Below, one piece after another: positions 22,931 through 31,478 of a DNA stretch of 45,351 bases (positions within the stretch are counted from its first letter, which is position 1; the number at the start of each line of letters is the position of its first letter). This DNA comes from Planctomycetaceae bacterium (GTDB lineage Bacteria; Planctomycetota; Planctomycetia; Planctomycetales; Planctomycetaceae), in assembly GCA_024742875.1 (NCBI GenBank), contig JANSXP010000057.1:1-45351 (forward strand), in the 5' to 3' direction. A program made the position numbers and the translations under genes. The notes under the pieces are model-generated. The model had not been told where the DNA came from. It was given only the letters and a program-made list of their open reading frames with translations, and ran no database searches.

Positions 22931-25153
22931 GTGACGGACAACAATCTCTCCCTACAAAATCCCCTGGACACCGACACGGCCGATACGCGGCTGCTGGAGG
23001 TCATGAAGCAGCATTGGGGATACGAGTCATTTCGGCCACTGCAGCGGGAAGCGATGCTTTCTGCAATGCACTCCCGAGACAGCCTGACAGTGCTGCCCAC
23101 CGGCGGTGGCAAATCGCTGTGCTACCAGGTGCCGGCCGTTTGCCGCGATGGCCTGGCGGTCGTTGTGAGCCCGCTCATCGCATTGATGAAAGACCAGGTG
23201 GACGCACTGACCGAATGCGGCATCCCGGCCGCCTGCGTGAACAGCAGTCTCACCACAGAAGAACGTCAGGACGTCGCTGCCCGCGTCCGCAGTGGGGAGC
23301 TGAAGCTGCTGTTCGCAGCGCCCGAACGTCTTGTGCAGCCACGCACGATCGATTTTCTGAGGCGCGATGCGAACGTCAGCTTTATCGCCATCGATGAGGC
23401 GCACTGCATCAGCAACTGGGGTCACGATTTTCGTCCGGAATACCGACAGCTGGGGGCGCTGCGGGACTCGTTTCCTGATGCCTCGCTGCATGCGTTCACC
23501 GCCACGGCGACGGAAAAAGTGCGCCAGGACATCGTGAATCAACTGTCGCTGAAAGAAGCCGAAGTCAACGTCGGCAACTTTGATCGCCCCAACCTGTTCT
23601 ACCGCGTCGAGCGTCGGTACGACCCACTGACACAAATCCGGGAAGTCATTGATCGCCACCCCCAGGAATCCGGCGTGGTGTACTGCATCTCCCGCGCTAA
23701 TGTGGAATCGACGGCTGAATCACTCAAGCAGGCCGGTTACTCGGTGCTGCCCTACCATGCGGGCCTGGAACCGGAACAGCGCAAAGCCCACCAGGAAGCC
23801 TTCATCGACGAGCAGGTCGACATCATCGTGGCCACCGTCGCGTTCGGCATGGGGATTGACAAGAGCAACGTCCGCTATGTGGTGCATGCGGAAATGCCCC
23901 GCAGTATTGAGGGCTACCAGCAGGAAAGCGGCCGCGCGGGTCGTGACGGGCTGGAGGCCGAGTGCTGCCTGTTCTATTCCGGCCGTGATGTTCACACGTG
24001 GGAATTTCTGATTGAGCAGTCAGAAAGCGAAGACAATCGTCAGCGATCGATGGCCGCGCTGAAAAAAATGGAGGCATTCTGCTTCAGTGCAGTCTGTCGT
24101 CACAGGCTGCTGGTGAATCACTTTGGCCAGTCACTGGATCACACAGACTGCGGTGCCTGCGATGTATGCCGACAGGAACTGGAAACGCTGCCGGACGCGC
24201 TGGTCATCAGTCAGAAAATCCTCAGCAGCGTGTATCGCCAGGGGCAGTGCTTTGGTGCGGAATACACGGCTCAGGTACTGCGAGGATCCAAAAACAAACG
24301 CGTGCTGGGCAATCGTCACGATCAGCTGACCACCTACGGTCTGCTGAAGGACGAACCGGCGGATGTCGTCCGTGGCTGGATTGATCAGCTGACGGCGCAG
24401 GGCTACCTGCAGCGGTCCGGCGAACACAGCGTGCTTGTCATTTCCCCCGAAGGCGCGGAAGTGCTCAAAGGGCAGACTTCACCAGCGCTGACCCGCCCCA
24501 AACACCGCGCTGCCAAGTCGTCCGGCGGTCAGGCCAACTGGGAAGGCGTGGACAGGGGACTGTTCGAAGAACTGCGTCAGTTTCGCATGGAACTGTCGGT
24601 CGAGCGGGGCGTGCCTCCTTATGTGATTCTGGGAGACGTCAGCCTGCGTGAACTGGCTCGGGTGCGGCCGTCGACTGTCAACGCGCTGACAAAGATCTAC
24701 GGCATCGGCCAGCAGAAGAAGACCGAGTTTGGTACGTCGCTGGTCAAAAAAATCACGGCCTGGGCACGGCAGCATGAGGTGGAACTGGACGTGACACACC
24801 AGACCACCACAACGCGGGCCAAAAGCCGGGCCAGCAGTGGTCAGTCAGAAAAGTACTTTGACCTGTTTGAACAGGGTTACAGTCGCCAGGATGTGGCCGT
24901 GCAGCTGGATCGCTCGCTGGATACCGTCGCCAACTATCTGGAACAGTACATTGAAGCCCATCGCCTGACGGACGCGGCGCAGTGGGTTTCCGCCGAAATT
25001 GTGGACCGCATTCGCGAAGCGGGTGAGCAGGTGGGCTTTGGTCGACTGAAGCCCATCTTTGAACAACTGGAACGCAGCGTGGGGTATGATGAAATCCGCA
25101 TCGTGCTGGCCTGTGAACGTATCGCGCGAAGCGAACAGCCTGCCGATCAGTAA
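22931..25153 (+). CDS. recQ: RecQ-family ATP-dependent DNA helicase
   Basis: A 740-residue 3'-5' DNA helicase for recombination and fork repair. It begins at GTG 22931, with GGAAG five bases before it; a TTG at 22898 is also in frame. Motifs: FRPLQ (34-38), Walker A TGGGKS (57-62), DEAH (155-158), SNWGHDFRPEY (161-171), then QESGRAGRDG in the second RecA-like lobe. Zinc-binding cysteines follow in the CFSAVC and CGACDVC segments (about 390-420), then a winged-helix RQC domain and an HRDC domain (about 545-620). The extra C-terminal 120 residues look like a helix-turn-helix module, seen in many non-E. coli RecQ proteins (E. coli RecQ has about 610 residues). It is followed closely by the CoA-binding gene, 38 bases away. 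Confidence 0.95.
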   Translation: MTDNNLSLQNPLDTDTADTRLLEVMKQHWGYESFRPLQREAMLSAMHSRDSLTVLPTGGGKSLCYQVPAVCRDGLAVVVSPLIALMKDQVDALTECGIPAACVNSSLTTEERQDVAARVRSGELKLLFAAPERLVQPRTIDFLRRDANVSFIAIDEAHCISNWGHDFRPEYRQLGALRDSFPDASLHAFTATATEKVRQDIVNQLSLKEAEVNVGNFDRPNLFYRVERRYDPLTQIREVIDRHPQESGVVYCISRANVESTAESLKQAGYSVLPYHAGLEPEQRKAHQEAFIDEQVDIIVATVAFGMGIDKSNVRYVVHAEMPRSIEGYQQESGRAGRDGLEAECCLFYSGRDVHTWEFLIEQSESEDNRQRSMAALKKMEAFCFSAVCRHRLLVNHFGQSLDHTDCGACDVCRQELETLPDALVISQKILSSVYRQGQCFGAEYTAQVLRGSKNKRVLGNRHDQLTTYGLLKDEPADVVRGWIDQLTAQGYLQRSGEHSVLVISPEGAEVLKGQTSPALTRPKHRAAKSSGGQANWEGVDRGLFEELRQFRMELSVERGVPPYVILGDVSLRELARVRPSTVNALTKIYGIGQQKKTEFGTSLVKKITAWARQHEVELDVTHQTTTTRAKSRASSGQSEKYFDLFEQGYSRQDVAVQLDRSLDTVANYLEQYIEAHRLTDAAQWVSAEIVDRIREAGEQVGFGRLKPIFEQLERSVGYDEIRIVLACERIARSEQPADQ

Positions 25154-25191
25154 ACCGCCCACCGATCGGGCCGTCGCCGGAAAGACTCTTT

Positions 25192-25578
25192 ATGCCTGCC
25201 AACGTTGACGCCTTTCTGGCTGCCAAACGGATCGCCGTCGTCGGGGCCTCCGCCAATCCCGATAAGTACGGCCACAAGGTGTTTCAGCATCTGCGATCAC
25301 ACGGCTTTGATGTCATCCCCGTCAATCCCACCACGTCGGCGATCGACGGAGTCAGCACGGCCGCCGATCTTTATGCCATAGAACCGCTGCCCGAAGCCAT
25401 CTCCATCATCACACCGCCCGAGGTGTCGGAAAAGGTGGTTGCCGACGCGCTGACGCTGTCAATCAAACACATCTGGCTGCAGCCAGGCGCAGAAAACGGT
25501 CGGTGTCTGCAGCTGTGTGTTGAAGCGGGAGTGGACGTCATCGCCGGCGGACCGTGCGTGCTGCTGGAACTGCCCTAA
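25192..25578 (+). CDS. CoA-binding domain protein (YccU-like)
   Basis: A 128-residue cytoplasmic Rossmann-fold protein of the CoA_binding_2 type. It has the family's glycine motif VGASANPDKYGHKV (17-30), IPVNPTT (near 41-47), a central IITPPE (72-77) and IWLQPGAEN (92-100). The partners are unknown; such proteins bind CoA and may have regulatory or acyl-transfer roles. The ATG at 25192 is preceded by GGAAAG. It lies 38 bases after recQ on the same strand, so co-transcription is likely, though a shared function is not evident. Length is normal for the family. Confidence 0.9.
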   Translation: MPANVDAFLAAKRIAVVGASANPDKYGHKVFQHLRSHGFDVIPVNPTTSAIDGVSTAADLYAIEPLPEAISIITPPEVSEKVVADALTLSIKHIWLQPGAENGRCLQLCVEAGVDVIAGGPCVLLELP

Positions 25579-25742
25579 CGTCTGAGGGCAACCGTTCAGG
25601 TCGACGCACCGCGGATGCTCGCACCGCGGGACCGCAAAAGATCACGAACGCAAACGACAGCGGACGTTACAGTCGGCCCTCGTGCAACGACCGGTCAGTA
25701 TCATCATCGTTCACATTACGTGGATGCGGCAGCGGTGATCGT

Positions 25743-26216
25743 TCAGACCGTTTGCTGCATTACGGACGAACGGCACATTCGGGCACACCGCTGCGCCTGT
25801 GTCTGACAGAATTTTTCCAGGCCGCGCAGGTTGATTGACTCACAGGCAGTCGCGAGTCGAGTGGCCGCATCGGCGGACGCCTGACAGATGGCCGGAGACC
25901 CGCTGCCGTCCTGACAGATTCGCGTCGCCGTGACGGCACAGATCTGCTGCACATCCTGACAGAGCAGGGCGAACGCTTTGGTGCCGGCATCGGTGCAGCC
26001 CAGACACGACTTCAGACACTGTTGCGCTGCGCCAGCCAGCAGCAGACACTCCCGAGCGACATCCTGCAACAGGGTGGCTGAAGGCGCCAAATCACGGGAA
26101 TCGACTTCAGCCGATGTTCCGGCAGACGCACCGACCGAGGCGGTCGACGCTCCAGCCGAGGCCGCCCCGGCGGCCATAGCGGCGCCGGACAGTATGGCGT
26201 TTCTTCGTGTCAGCAT
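25743..26216 (-). CDS. Tat-exported cysteine-rich protein, likely four-helix-bundle copper-storage (Csp-like)
   Basis: A 157-residue protein with a twin-arginine signal (MLTRRNAILSG, 1-11, then a long alanine-rich hydrophobic stretch to about 36) and twelve cysteines in the rest of the chain: 57, 67, 71, 74, 86, 93, 101, 111, 125, 137, 144 and 148. CLKSCLGC and CARMC show the three- to four-residue spacing that points cysteines into a helical bundle. This matches copper-storage proteins of the Csp1 type, which are exported by Tat and hold many Cu(I) ions; the similarity is by pattern only. ATG 26216 is chosen because GGGAGA lies about ten bases before it and the RR motif follows; an ATG seven codons earlier is possible. 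It is convergent with the CoA-binding gene. Confidence 0.7.
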   Translation of the reverse strand: MLTRRNAILSGAAMAAGAASAGASTASVGASAGTSAEVDSRDLAPSATLLQDVARECLLLAGAAQQCLKSCLGCTDAGTKAFALLCQDVQQICAVTATRICQDGSGSPAICQASADAATRLATACESINLRGLEKFCQTQAQRCARMCRSSVMQQTV

Positions 26217-26585
26217 AGCAGCGATTCTCCCGGTCATTCCATGTGAGCGGGCGTGGTTCTACCACGGGCCTGCCTGTCCGCCAAGACTTCTCCGACACGG
26301 TGCCAGAAATGGTAAGTGGCTGTCCCGGAAAACGGGTTCTCGGTGGACAAACGCGGGCACTCCCGCAGTCCACAGCAGTGACATGGTGGCCATAAGCCCG
26401 TCAGGCGGGCACAAGTCACGACATAAGGCGGGCCATCTGGCGGCCATCTGGCGGCCGTCTGGCGGGCCACAAACTGTATCCAGCGCCCCCCAAAATCGTG
26501 CGCTGACCACAGAACACACTGCCTGGCAGACTGCCGGCAAACGCCTATTATCCAATATTCGGATCCTGTCTGCTGCGAGCGTCCC
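26217..26585. other. Gene-free divergent region with short tandem repeats
   Basis: About 370 bases between the divergent copper-protein and SRPBCC genes. It contains a three-copy 11-base tandem repeat (26431-26463, listed separately). No small gene with a ribosome site is seen. Promoters of both flanking genes should lie here, but I cannot name boxes with confidence. Confidence 0.45.
26431..26463. repeat. Three tandem copies of an 11-base unit
   Basis: GGCCATCTGGC at 26431-26441 and 26442-26452 is followed by the same unit with one change (GGCCGTCTGGC) at 26453-26463, then a partial GGGCCA. The 11-base step is close to one helical turn, so a protein could bind one face, but chance slippage is as likely. 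Confidence 0.6.
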
Positions 26586-27047
26586 ATGCCTGTGTTTGAT
26601 TTTCGATTCTCCGTCGATGCCCCGTTGCAGGCTGTGTCAGACTTTCATTTTGAGCCCGGCATTCTGAAGACACTCACACCACCTTTGATGATCATGCAGG
26701 TGCACAACTTCGAGCCCATTGCCGAAGGATCCGTGGCCGAATTCACTATGTGGATGGGCCCGATCCCTGTGCACTGGAAGGCCCTGCATTCGGCCGTCAC
26801 AAAGACCAGTTTCACAGACACTCAGGTCGAAGGCCCCATGAAACACTGGGCCCACACGCACACATTTCACGCGCAGGATGATGGCACCACTCTGGTGCAT
26901 GAGCACATTGAGTTTGAGCACTACGGCGGACTGCGGGGACTGTGGTCGCGACTGCTGTTCCCCAAACCGGCGCTGTTCGCGCTGTTTACCATCCGCAAAA
27001 TGATCACGCGTAAGCAGGTCAAAAAGCGACTGGCAGCGGCCAGCTGA
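26586..27047 (+). CDS. SRPBCC (START-like) ligand-binding protein
   Basis: A 153-residue cytoplasmic protein of the SRPBCC/cyclase-dehydrase type, a helix-grip fold that binds hydrophobic ligands. The opening FRFSVDAPLQAVSDFHFEP, the PLMIMQ strand, MWMGPIPVHWKALH and the HWAHTHTFHAQDDGTTLVHEHIEFE segment are typical; the last long helix is LFALFTIRKMITRKQVKK. The ATG at 26586 has no strong ribosome site. It is convergent with the Hsp70 gene 85 bases away, and a GC-rich hairpin without a thymine tail (27062-27080) lies between. Its ligand is unknown. Confidence 0.85.
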   Translation: MPVFDFRFSVDAPLQAVSDFHFEPGILKTLTPPLMIMQVHNFEPIAEGSVAEFTMWMGPIPVHWKALHSAVTKTSFTDTQVEGPMKHWAHTHTFHAQDDGTTLVHEHIEFEHYGGLRGLWSRLLFPKPALFALFTIRKMITRKQVKKRLAAAS

Positions 27048-27061
27048 GGTCCCGTTCACCT

Positions 27062-27080
27062 GGCACGGTTCTGCCGTGCC
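27062..27080. terminator. Hairpin between convergent SRPBCC and Hsp70 genes
   Basis: GGCACGG (27062-27068) and CCGTGCC (27074-27080) form a perfect 7-base-pair stem around TTCTG. There is no thymine run on either side, so it could only be a weak or Rho-aided terminator shared by the two convergent genes. Confidence 0.4.
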
Positions 27081-27131
27081 GCGCTCTGCGCTGCCGTGGC
27101 GCCTGCCTGGCTGAGAAGAACAGCACGCCGC

Positions 27132-28925
27132 TTAGCCGGCTTCGTCTTCGCGCAGATCAAATTCCAGCTTCCAGCGGCGCCCCGTCTCGCGATTGACACA
27201 CCACAGTTCGAGTACGCCCAGCTCTGTGACGCGCGACTGAAAGTTGACAGGCACCCACGTTTCCTCACGACCATCTTCCTGCGGCAGTTCGGCTTCCAGA
27301 CTCACCGTTTCCACAAGCTCCTCGTCTGTCCAGCTGCCGACAAGATCTCCCGGCACATCGTCAGGCCGGACGGTTGATCCGAAAAAGCGAAACTTCGCCG
27401 GCTGTCCGACTGCCAGACCAATTTCTGCCGATGGCACATCGGCGTCGGTGCCTTCTTCCATGCCCTGCGGCACCACGCACAGCGCCCGCAGTGGCCGCGG
27501 AGCGCCGGGGATTGCCAGCCCGGCCGATTCGATTCCCACATACCAGCTGCGGGCCGAACCGCCGCGAATTCGCAAAGCGCCGTTGACACGCGTCCACGCA
27601 TAAAAGGCGGCGCCCAGTGAAACAGCATTGTCCAGGTCATGTTTTCCAGCCAGCAGTGCGGGCGGCTCATCAAACCAGCCACCCAGAACATCCATCAGCT
27701 GAGACTGCAGTCTGTCCGCACGAAACACACCGCCATTGAGGAGTACGTGCGTCGGCTGCGCCATCTGCTGCTCACCATGCCGCGTGAGAAACTCGGCCAC
27801 GTGACGAGTGACGCCGGTGTCCTGTTCATAGGGCAGGCCGATCTCCTGAAAACCGGACATCACCTGGCGATTCGGTTTGTCAGTCGCCGCGACGGCGGGG
27901 AAGAAGCCACTGGTGAGCAGTTCCACGGCCTTCGAACGCTCCAGTTCCACACTAACGGTACCGCCAATCAGGCGACTGCCACGCCCCAGAACCGACACCG
28001 TATGTGTGTCGGGCGCGTCTTCGGCCAGCAGCACCTCTTTGGCCGCACGGCAGGCGTGCCACAATGACACCGACTGCCATGGATCCAGTTTGGTGCCCTT
28101 CGCTTCAAACAACTCCGACGCATAAAAGGCGAGTGCCAGATCCATGTTGTCGCCGCCGACCAGCAGGTGATTGCCGACAGCACGGCGACGCAGTTCCAGA
28201 TTGCCGTCCTCGTCCACCACGTCCACCAGGGTCAGGTCCGTGGTTCCGCCTCCCACATCACACACGAGCATGGATTGCCCGGCCGCCAGGCTGCTCCGCC
28301 AGTCGTCCCCCATTTGCTGCAGCCATGCATAAACGGCGGCCTGCGGTTCTTCCAGCAGAACGAGGTGTTCGGGCAGGCCGGCCCGCACGGCCGCTTCCCG
28401 CGTCAGTTCCCGTGCCACGGGATCAAAACTGGCCGGCACCGTAAGGACCACCTGCTGATCGGCCAGCGGTGCCTGGGGAAACTCGGCATTCCAGGCAGCA
28501 ACAAGATGCTGCAAATACCGCAGCGATGCATCCACGGGAGAAATCTGTGGCACACCTTCCGGCGCCTGCCAGGGCAGAATTTTTGCGCGACGATCCACGC
28601 CCGCATGCGACAGCCAGCTTTTGGCCGCTCCAATGGTGCGGTCCGGATTGTCGGCCGACTGCCGGCGGGCAAACTCACCGACGGCGTAGTCAGCGTGTTC
28701 GGCGTCCTGCGTCCAGGGCAGGTCACAGGCGGCCGCCGACTTTTCCGCGTCGGTGGCCAGATAGGTGAATGACGGCAGCGACGTGCGCGCCTCAATGGTG
28801 CCGCGATCCACCAGCTGAGGGACTTTCAGCAGTTCGGCCTGCGGCGTTTCCGCATCCAGACGGACCCACGACAGCACACTGTTGGTGGTTCCCAGGTCAA
28901 TTCCAATGGCATAAGTGGCGGTCAT
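27132..28925 (-). CDS. Hsp70-family (DnaK-like) chaperone with reduced C-terminal region
   Basis: A 597-residue cytoplasmic Hsp70-fold ATPase. The nucleotide-binding domain has all three signatures: GIDLGTTNSV (8-17), CDVGGGTTDLTLV (222-234) and LLNGGVFRAD (near 400). A VPASFDPVAR segment (163-172) is also typical. After the ATPase domain only about 160 residues remain; they are rich in beta-strand patterns and acidic at the end, with no long helical lid. This differs from DnaK (about 640 residues) and resembles HscC/YegD-like divergent Hsp70 proteins of PVC bacteria. There is no nearby dnaJ or grpE. The ATG at 28925 lies in a divergent region shared with a membrane carrier, where two 12-base direct repeats sit. 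Confidence 0.88.
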   Translation of the reverse strand: MTATYAIGIDLGTTNSVLSWVRLDAETPQAELLKVPQLVDRGTIEARTSLPSFTYLATDAEKSAAACDLPWTQDAEHADYAVGEFARRQSADNPDRTIGAAKSWLSHAGVDRRAKILPWQAPEGVPQISPVDASLRYLQHLVAAWNAEFPQAPLADQQVVLTVPASFDPVARELTREAAVRAGLPEHLVLLEEPQAAVYAWLQQMGDDWRSSLAAGQSMLVCDVGGGTTDLTLVDVVDEDGNLELRRRAVGNHLLVGGDNMDLALAFYASELFEAKGTKLDPWQSVSLWHACRAAKEVLLAEDAPDTHTVSVLGRGSRLIGGTVSVELERSKAVELLTSGFFPAVAATDKPNRQVMSGFQEIGLPYEQDTGVTRHVAEFLTRHGEQQMAQPTHVLLNGGVFRADRLQSQLMDVLGGWFDEPPALLAGKHDLDNAVSLGAAFYAWTRVNGALRIRGGSARSWYVGIESAGLAIPGAPRPLRALCVVPQGMEEGTDADVPSAEIGLAVGQPAKFRFFGSTVRPDDVPGDLVGSWTDEELVETVSLEAELPQEDGREETWVPVNFQSRVTELGVLELWCVNRETGRRWKLEFDLREDEAG

Positions 28926-28988
28926 AGCGGGGGCGATTTCAGGGCGACAGTTCTTGCAGGTCGGCGGGAAATGGATCTCGTAGGGCGT

Positions 28989-29030
28989 GATATCGGCTCA
29001 GCGGTGGCGTCGCAATCAGATATCGGCTCA
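28989..29030. promoter_or_regulatory. Pair of 12-base direct repeats, 30 bases apart
   Basis: GATATCGGCTCA occurs at 28989-29000 and again, exactly, at 29019-29030. The step is 30 bases, close to three helical turns, so two protein molecules could bind one face. The pair lies in the 164-base gap between the divergent Hsp70 and carrier genes, 64-105 bases from the Hsp70 start and 60-101 from the carrier start. A regulator site is the simplest reading; this is inference. Confidence 0.5.
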
Positions 29031-29089
29031 AATCCGCCACTTTGCAACTCCCCGGTGGCGCCCTCCGGAAAACAGGATTCCTGAGCCCC

Positions 29090-30397
29090 ATGCTGACCAA
29101 GGTCTTTCAAATCCGACCACACGAACGCCGACTGTTTGGCTGGTCCGCCGCGTGGTTTTCCACCGTGCTCGCAGCGTACTACATCGTTCGTCCCATTCGC
29201 GAGGCCATGGGCAGCATTGAAGGACGCAAAGGGCTGGCGGAACTGTTCACCGCCACCTTTCTGACCATGCTGATTGCGGTGCCCGTTTACTCACAGCTGG
29301 TGAACCGATTCAGTCGTCGTCGGCTGGTTCCCATTATCTACCGTTTTCTGCAGCTGAACCTCATTGGTTTCAGCGTGGCCATGAGTGTCGTGCAGCCCGC
29401 TCAGCTGAAGCAGGTGGCCAACGTATTTTTCGTCTGGGTGGCCGTGTATGGGCTGTTCATGACGTCGCTGTTCTGGAGTGTGATGGCGGACATCTACAAT
29501 CGGGCCGACGGCAAACGGCTGTTCGGCACGATTGCCGGCTGCGGGACGCTGGGATCGATCGCCGCCAGTTTTGTGGTAGGCGCCGCCGCTGAGCACGTCG
29601 GCACAAAAACACTGCTGGTCCTGTCGGCCGTGCTGATGGAAGCTGGCCTGCTGTGCTTTCGTCGGCTGACGAGTGAGAAGGATCGGCTGGCTGCGTCGCC
29701 ACAGCAAACTGGGCTCGCTGCAGACCAGGAGGCCGCTGACGAAACACGGTCCATCACGGAGCCACCCAGCGGCAACCTGTTCAGCGGATTCGTCCAGGTG
29801 ATCAGATCCCCCTACCTGCGGAGCATCATGCTGTTCACGCTGTGCACCACCTGCTGCGGCACATTTCTGTATCTGACGCAGGCAGAAATGATCCGACAGG
29901 CTTATCCGGATGATGATGCCCGTACGGCCGCGTTCGCTCGCATCGACCTGTTTACTCAGATCCTGACGCTCATCTTTCAATTAGTGGTGGCGGCACGCTT
30001 AATGAAGTTCAGCCTCACACTGACGCTTTGTGCGTTACCGCTGGTCTACGTTCTGGGCATCCTCGGACTGGCGGCGACCCCGTCGCTGTCTGTGCTGATC
30101 GTCTTTATGGTGCTGTCGCGTTCGTCCACTTATGGACTGGCCGTACCGAGCATTGGCGTGCTCTACACCGTGGTCAGTCGCGAAGACAAATACAAGGCCA
30201 AAAGCGTCATCGACACGCTCGTGATTCGCGGTGGTGACGTCAGCTGCAACTGGGCCATTCAGGCGCTGCGTCAGGCCGGACGCTCGGCCACGTTTGTCGC
30301 CTGGGCCGTGCTGCCGGTGGCCGTGTTCAGCGTCGCTCTGGGTTGTCTGTTGTCGTACCGCAATGGCCGGGCGCAACGGGCACATAACGCTGGCTGA
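29090..30397 (+). CDS. MFS-fold carrier resembling ATP/ADP (nucleotide) translocases
   Basis: A 435-residue membrane protein with about twelve hydrophobic segments. The opening RPHERRLFGWSAAWFSTVLAAYYIVRPIREAMG is the hallmark of proteins related to the bacterial nucleotide transporter (ATP:ADP antiporter, Tlc/Npt) family, which in free-living bacteria form a little-studied branch. Segments such as FWSVMADIYNRADGKRLFG and GTIAGCGTLGSI support this. I place the start at ATG 29090; a TTG at 29042 would add 16 residues. The substrate is not known. It lies divergent to the Hsp70 gene, with paired direct repeats between them. Confidence 0.8.
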   Translation: MLTKVFQIRPHERRLFGWSAAWFSTVLAAYYIVRPIREAMGSIEGRKGLAELFTATFLTMLIAVPVYSQLVNRFSRRRLVPIIYRFLQLNLIGFSVAMSVVQPAQLKQVANVFFVWVAVYGLFMTSLFWSVMADIYNRADGKRLFGTIAGCGTLGSIAASFVVGAAAEHVGTKTLLVLSAVLMEAGLLCFRRLTSEKDRLAASPQQTGLAADQEAADETRSITEPPSGNLFSGFVQVIRSPYLRSIMLFTLCTTCCGTFLYLTQAEMIRQAYPDDDARTAAFARIDLFTQILTLIFQLVVAARLMKFSLTLTLCALPLVYVLGILGLAATPSLSVLIVFMVLSRSSTYGLAVPSIGVLYTVVSREDKYKAKSVIDTLVIRGGDVSCNWAIQALRQAGRSATFVAWAVLPVAVFSVALGCLLSYRNGRAQRAHNAG

Positions 30398-30434
30398 CCG
30401 GGAGTGTCTGCCAGGAAACGCGTGGCCCCCCCCC

Positions 30435-30463
30435 AAAAAAACCGACGATCAAAAATCGTCGGT
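30435..30463 (-). terminator. Rho-independent terminator on the minus strand
   Basis: ACCGACGAT (30441-30449) and ATCGTCGGT (30455-30463) form a perfect 9-base-pair stem with loop CAAAA. Seven adenines (30435-30441) on the plus strand read as a thymine tail on the minus strand, so it ends transcripts coming from the DUF1080 gene, about 175 bases past that gene's stop. A run of nine cytosines (30426-30434) adjoins it. Confidence 0.88.
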
Positions 30464-30636
30464 CAGGAATCGCGGCTCGCTGGTTGTTGCGCTGGTTGGC
30501 CGCGCGTTGCGGGCCGTACGGCGTCGGATTGCGGTAATGGCCTGGCGGCGCAGGCCCGGCGGCCGGGGCGACGTCGAAACTCCTGACGAGTTCCGCTACG
30601 CTGGTACTGCGAAGCGTCGCCTGGCAGCGTGGACCG

Positions 30637-31422
30637 CTATTCTTCCAGCACCATGATTTCCACTTTGCGGAAGTCACACGGATGGCTTTCCGACTGCAGC
30701 GAAATGGTGCCCCCGCTCAGTGCAAGCTGGCCGTCTTTGATCAGCTTTTTGGCGCTGGCGTCACGCTCGTCCAGCTGAGGTTCGGTGTATTCCAGCACCA
30801 CTTCCCCATCCAGAATGTGTTTGATGACTTTGTTGCCCCGGACTTCAATTTCCGCCGTCACCCATTTGTCCAGATGATAAGTCTCTGACGACGAACTGAT
30901 GCAGTGCTGTTTTTTGAGCTGGCCGCCCATCACCACATTGGTGCCCGGGGTACACAGGTTAGACGTTGTGCGGGGATTTTTTCCGTTGCCCGCCAGCAGC
31001 TGCACTTCGATGGAGACAGGGAAGTCCTGATCTTTGGTCATGGTTTCCGGTTTTTGACCGTGCACCATCACGCCGCTGTTTCGAATCGCCCAGCCCGGAC
31101 CGCCTTTGCACTGTTCATCCACAAAACGGTACTCCACGCGAAAACGATAGTGCGAGTATTCCTTTTCGTAGAACAGGTGACCAAACCGCTCACCAAAGTC
31201 TTCGTACTGGTCGTAACGAACCTTCAGCAGACCGTCTTCCACACGAAACGTGTTGCCATAGTTCTCCCCCAGTTCGCTGTAGCGAATCTTGGGCGTCCAG
31301 CCGGTCATGTCTTTGCCGTTAAACAGCGACACCCACTCCCCGGCTTGGGCTTCCGGCTCAGTCGCCGCCGCTCCCGGCATCCACAGGGTGACCACACTCA
31401 ACAGGCAGACGATATTTCTCAT
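30637..31422 (-). CDS. DUF1080 (3-keto-disaccharide hydrolase-like) protein
   Basis: A 261-residue exported protein with a signal peptide (1-21, MRNIVCLLSVVTLWMPGAAA) and one DUF1080 domain (about 28-261). Recognisable parts are WVSLFNGKDMTGW (28-40), FRVEYRF, and a core with GGPGWAIRNSGVMVHG. Proteins of this family fold like a concanavalin-type lectin, and some hydrolyse 3-keto-glycosides formed by a dehydrogenase; planctomycetes hold many. ATG 31422 is chosen because GGAAAG lies four bases before it; the frame is open 14 codons upstream without a better start. The PQQ-like gene precedes it on the same strand, 56 bases away, so they probably share a transcript ending at 30435. Confidence 0.9.
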   Translation of the reverse strand: MRNIVCLLSVVTLWMPGAAATEPEAQAGEWVSLFNGKDMTGWTPKIRYSELGENYGNTFRVEDGLLKVRYDQYEDFGERFGHLFYEKEYSHYRFRVEYRFVDEQCKGGPGWAIRNSGVMVHGQKPETMTKDQDFPVSIEVQLLAGNGKNPRTTSNLCTPGTNVVMGGQLKKQHCISSSSETYHLDKWVTAEIEVRGNKVIKHILDGEVVLEYTEPQLDERDASAKKLIKDGQLALSGGTISLQSESHPCDFRKVEIMVLEE

Positions 31423-31478
31423 AGTGCTTTCCAGCAGTTTCAAAGTCAGAAGCAACCGCAGCAATCAGCAGTTGTGAA

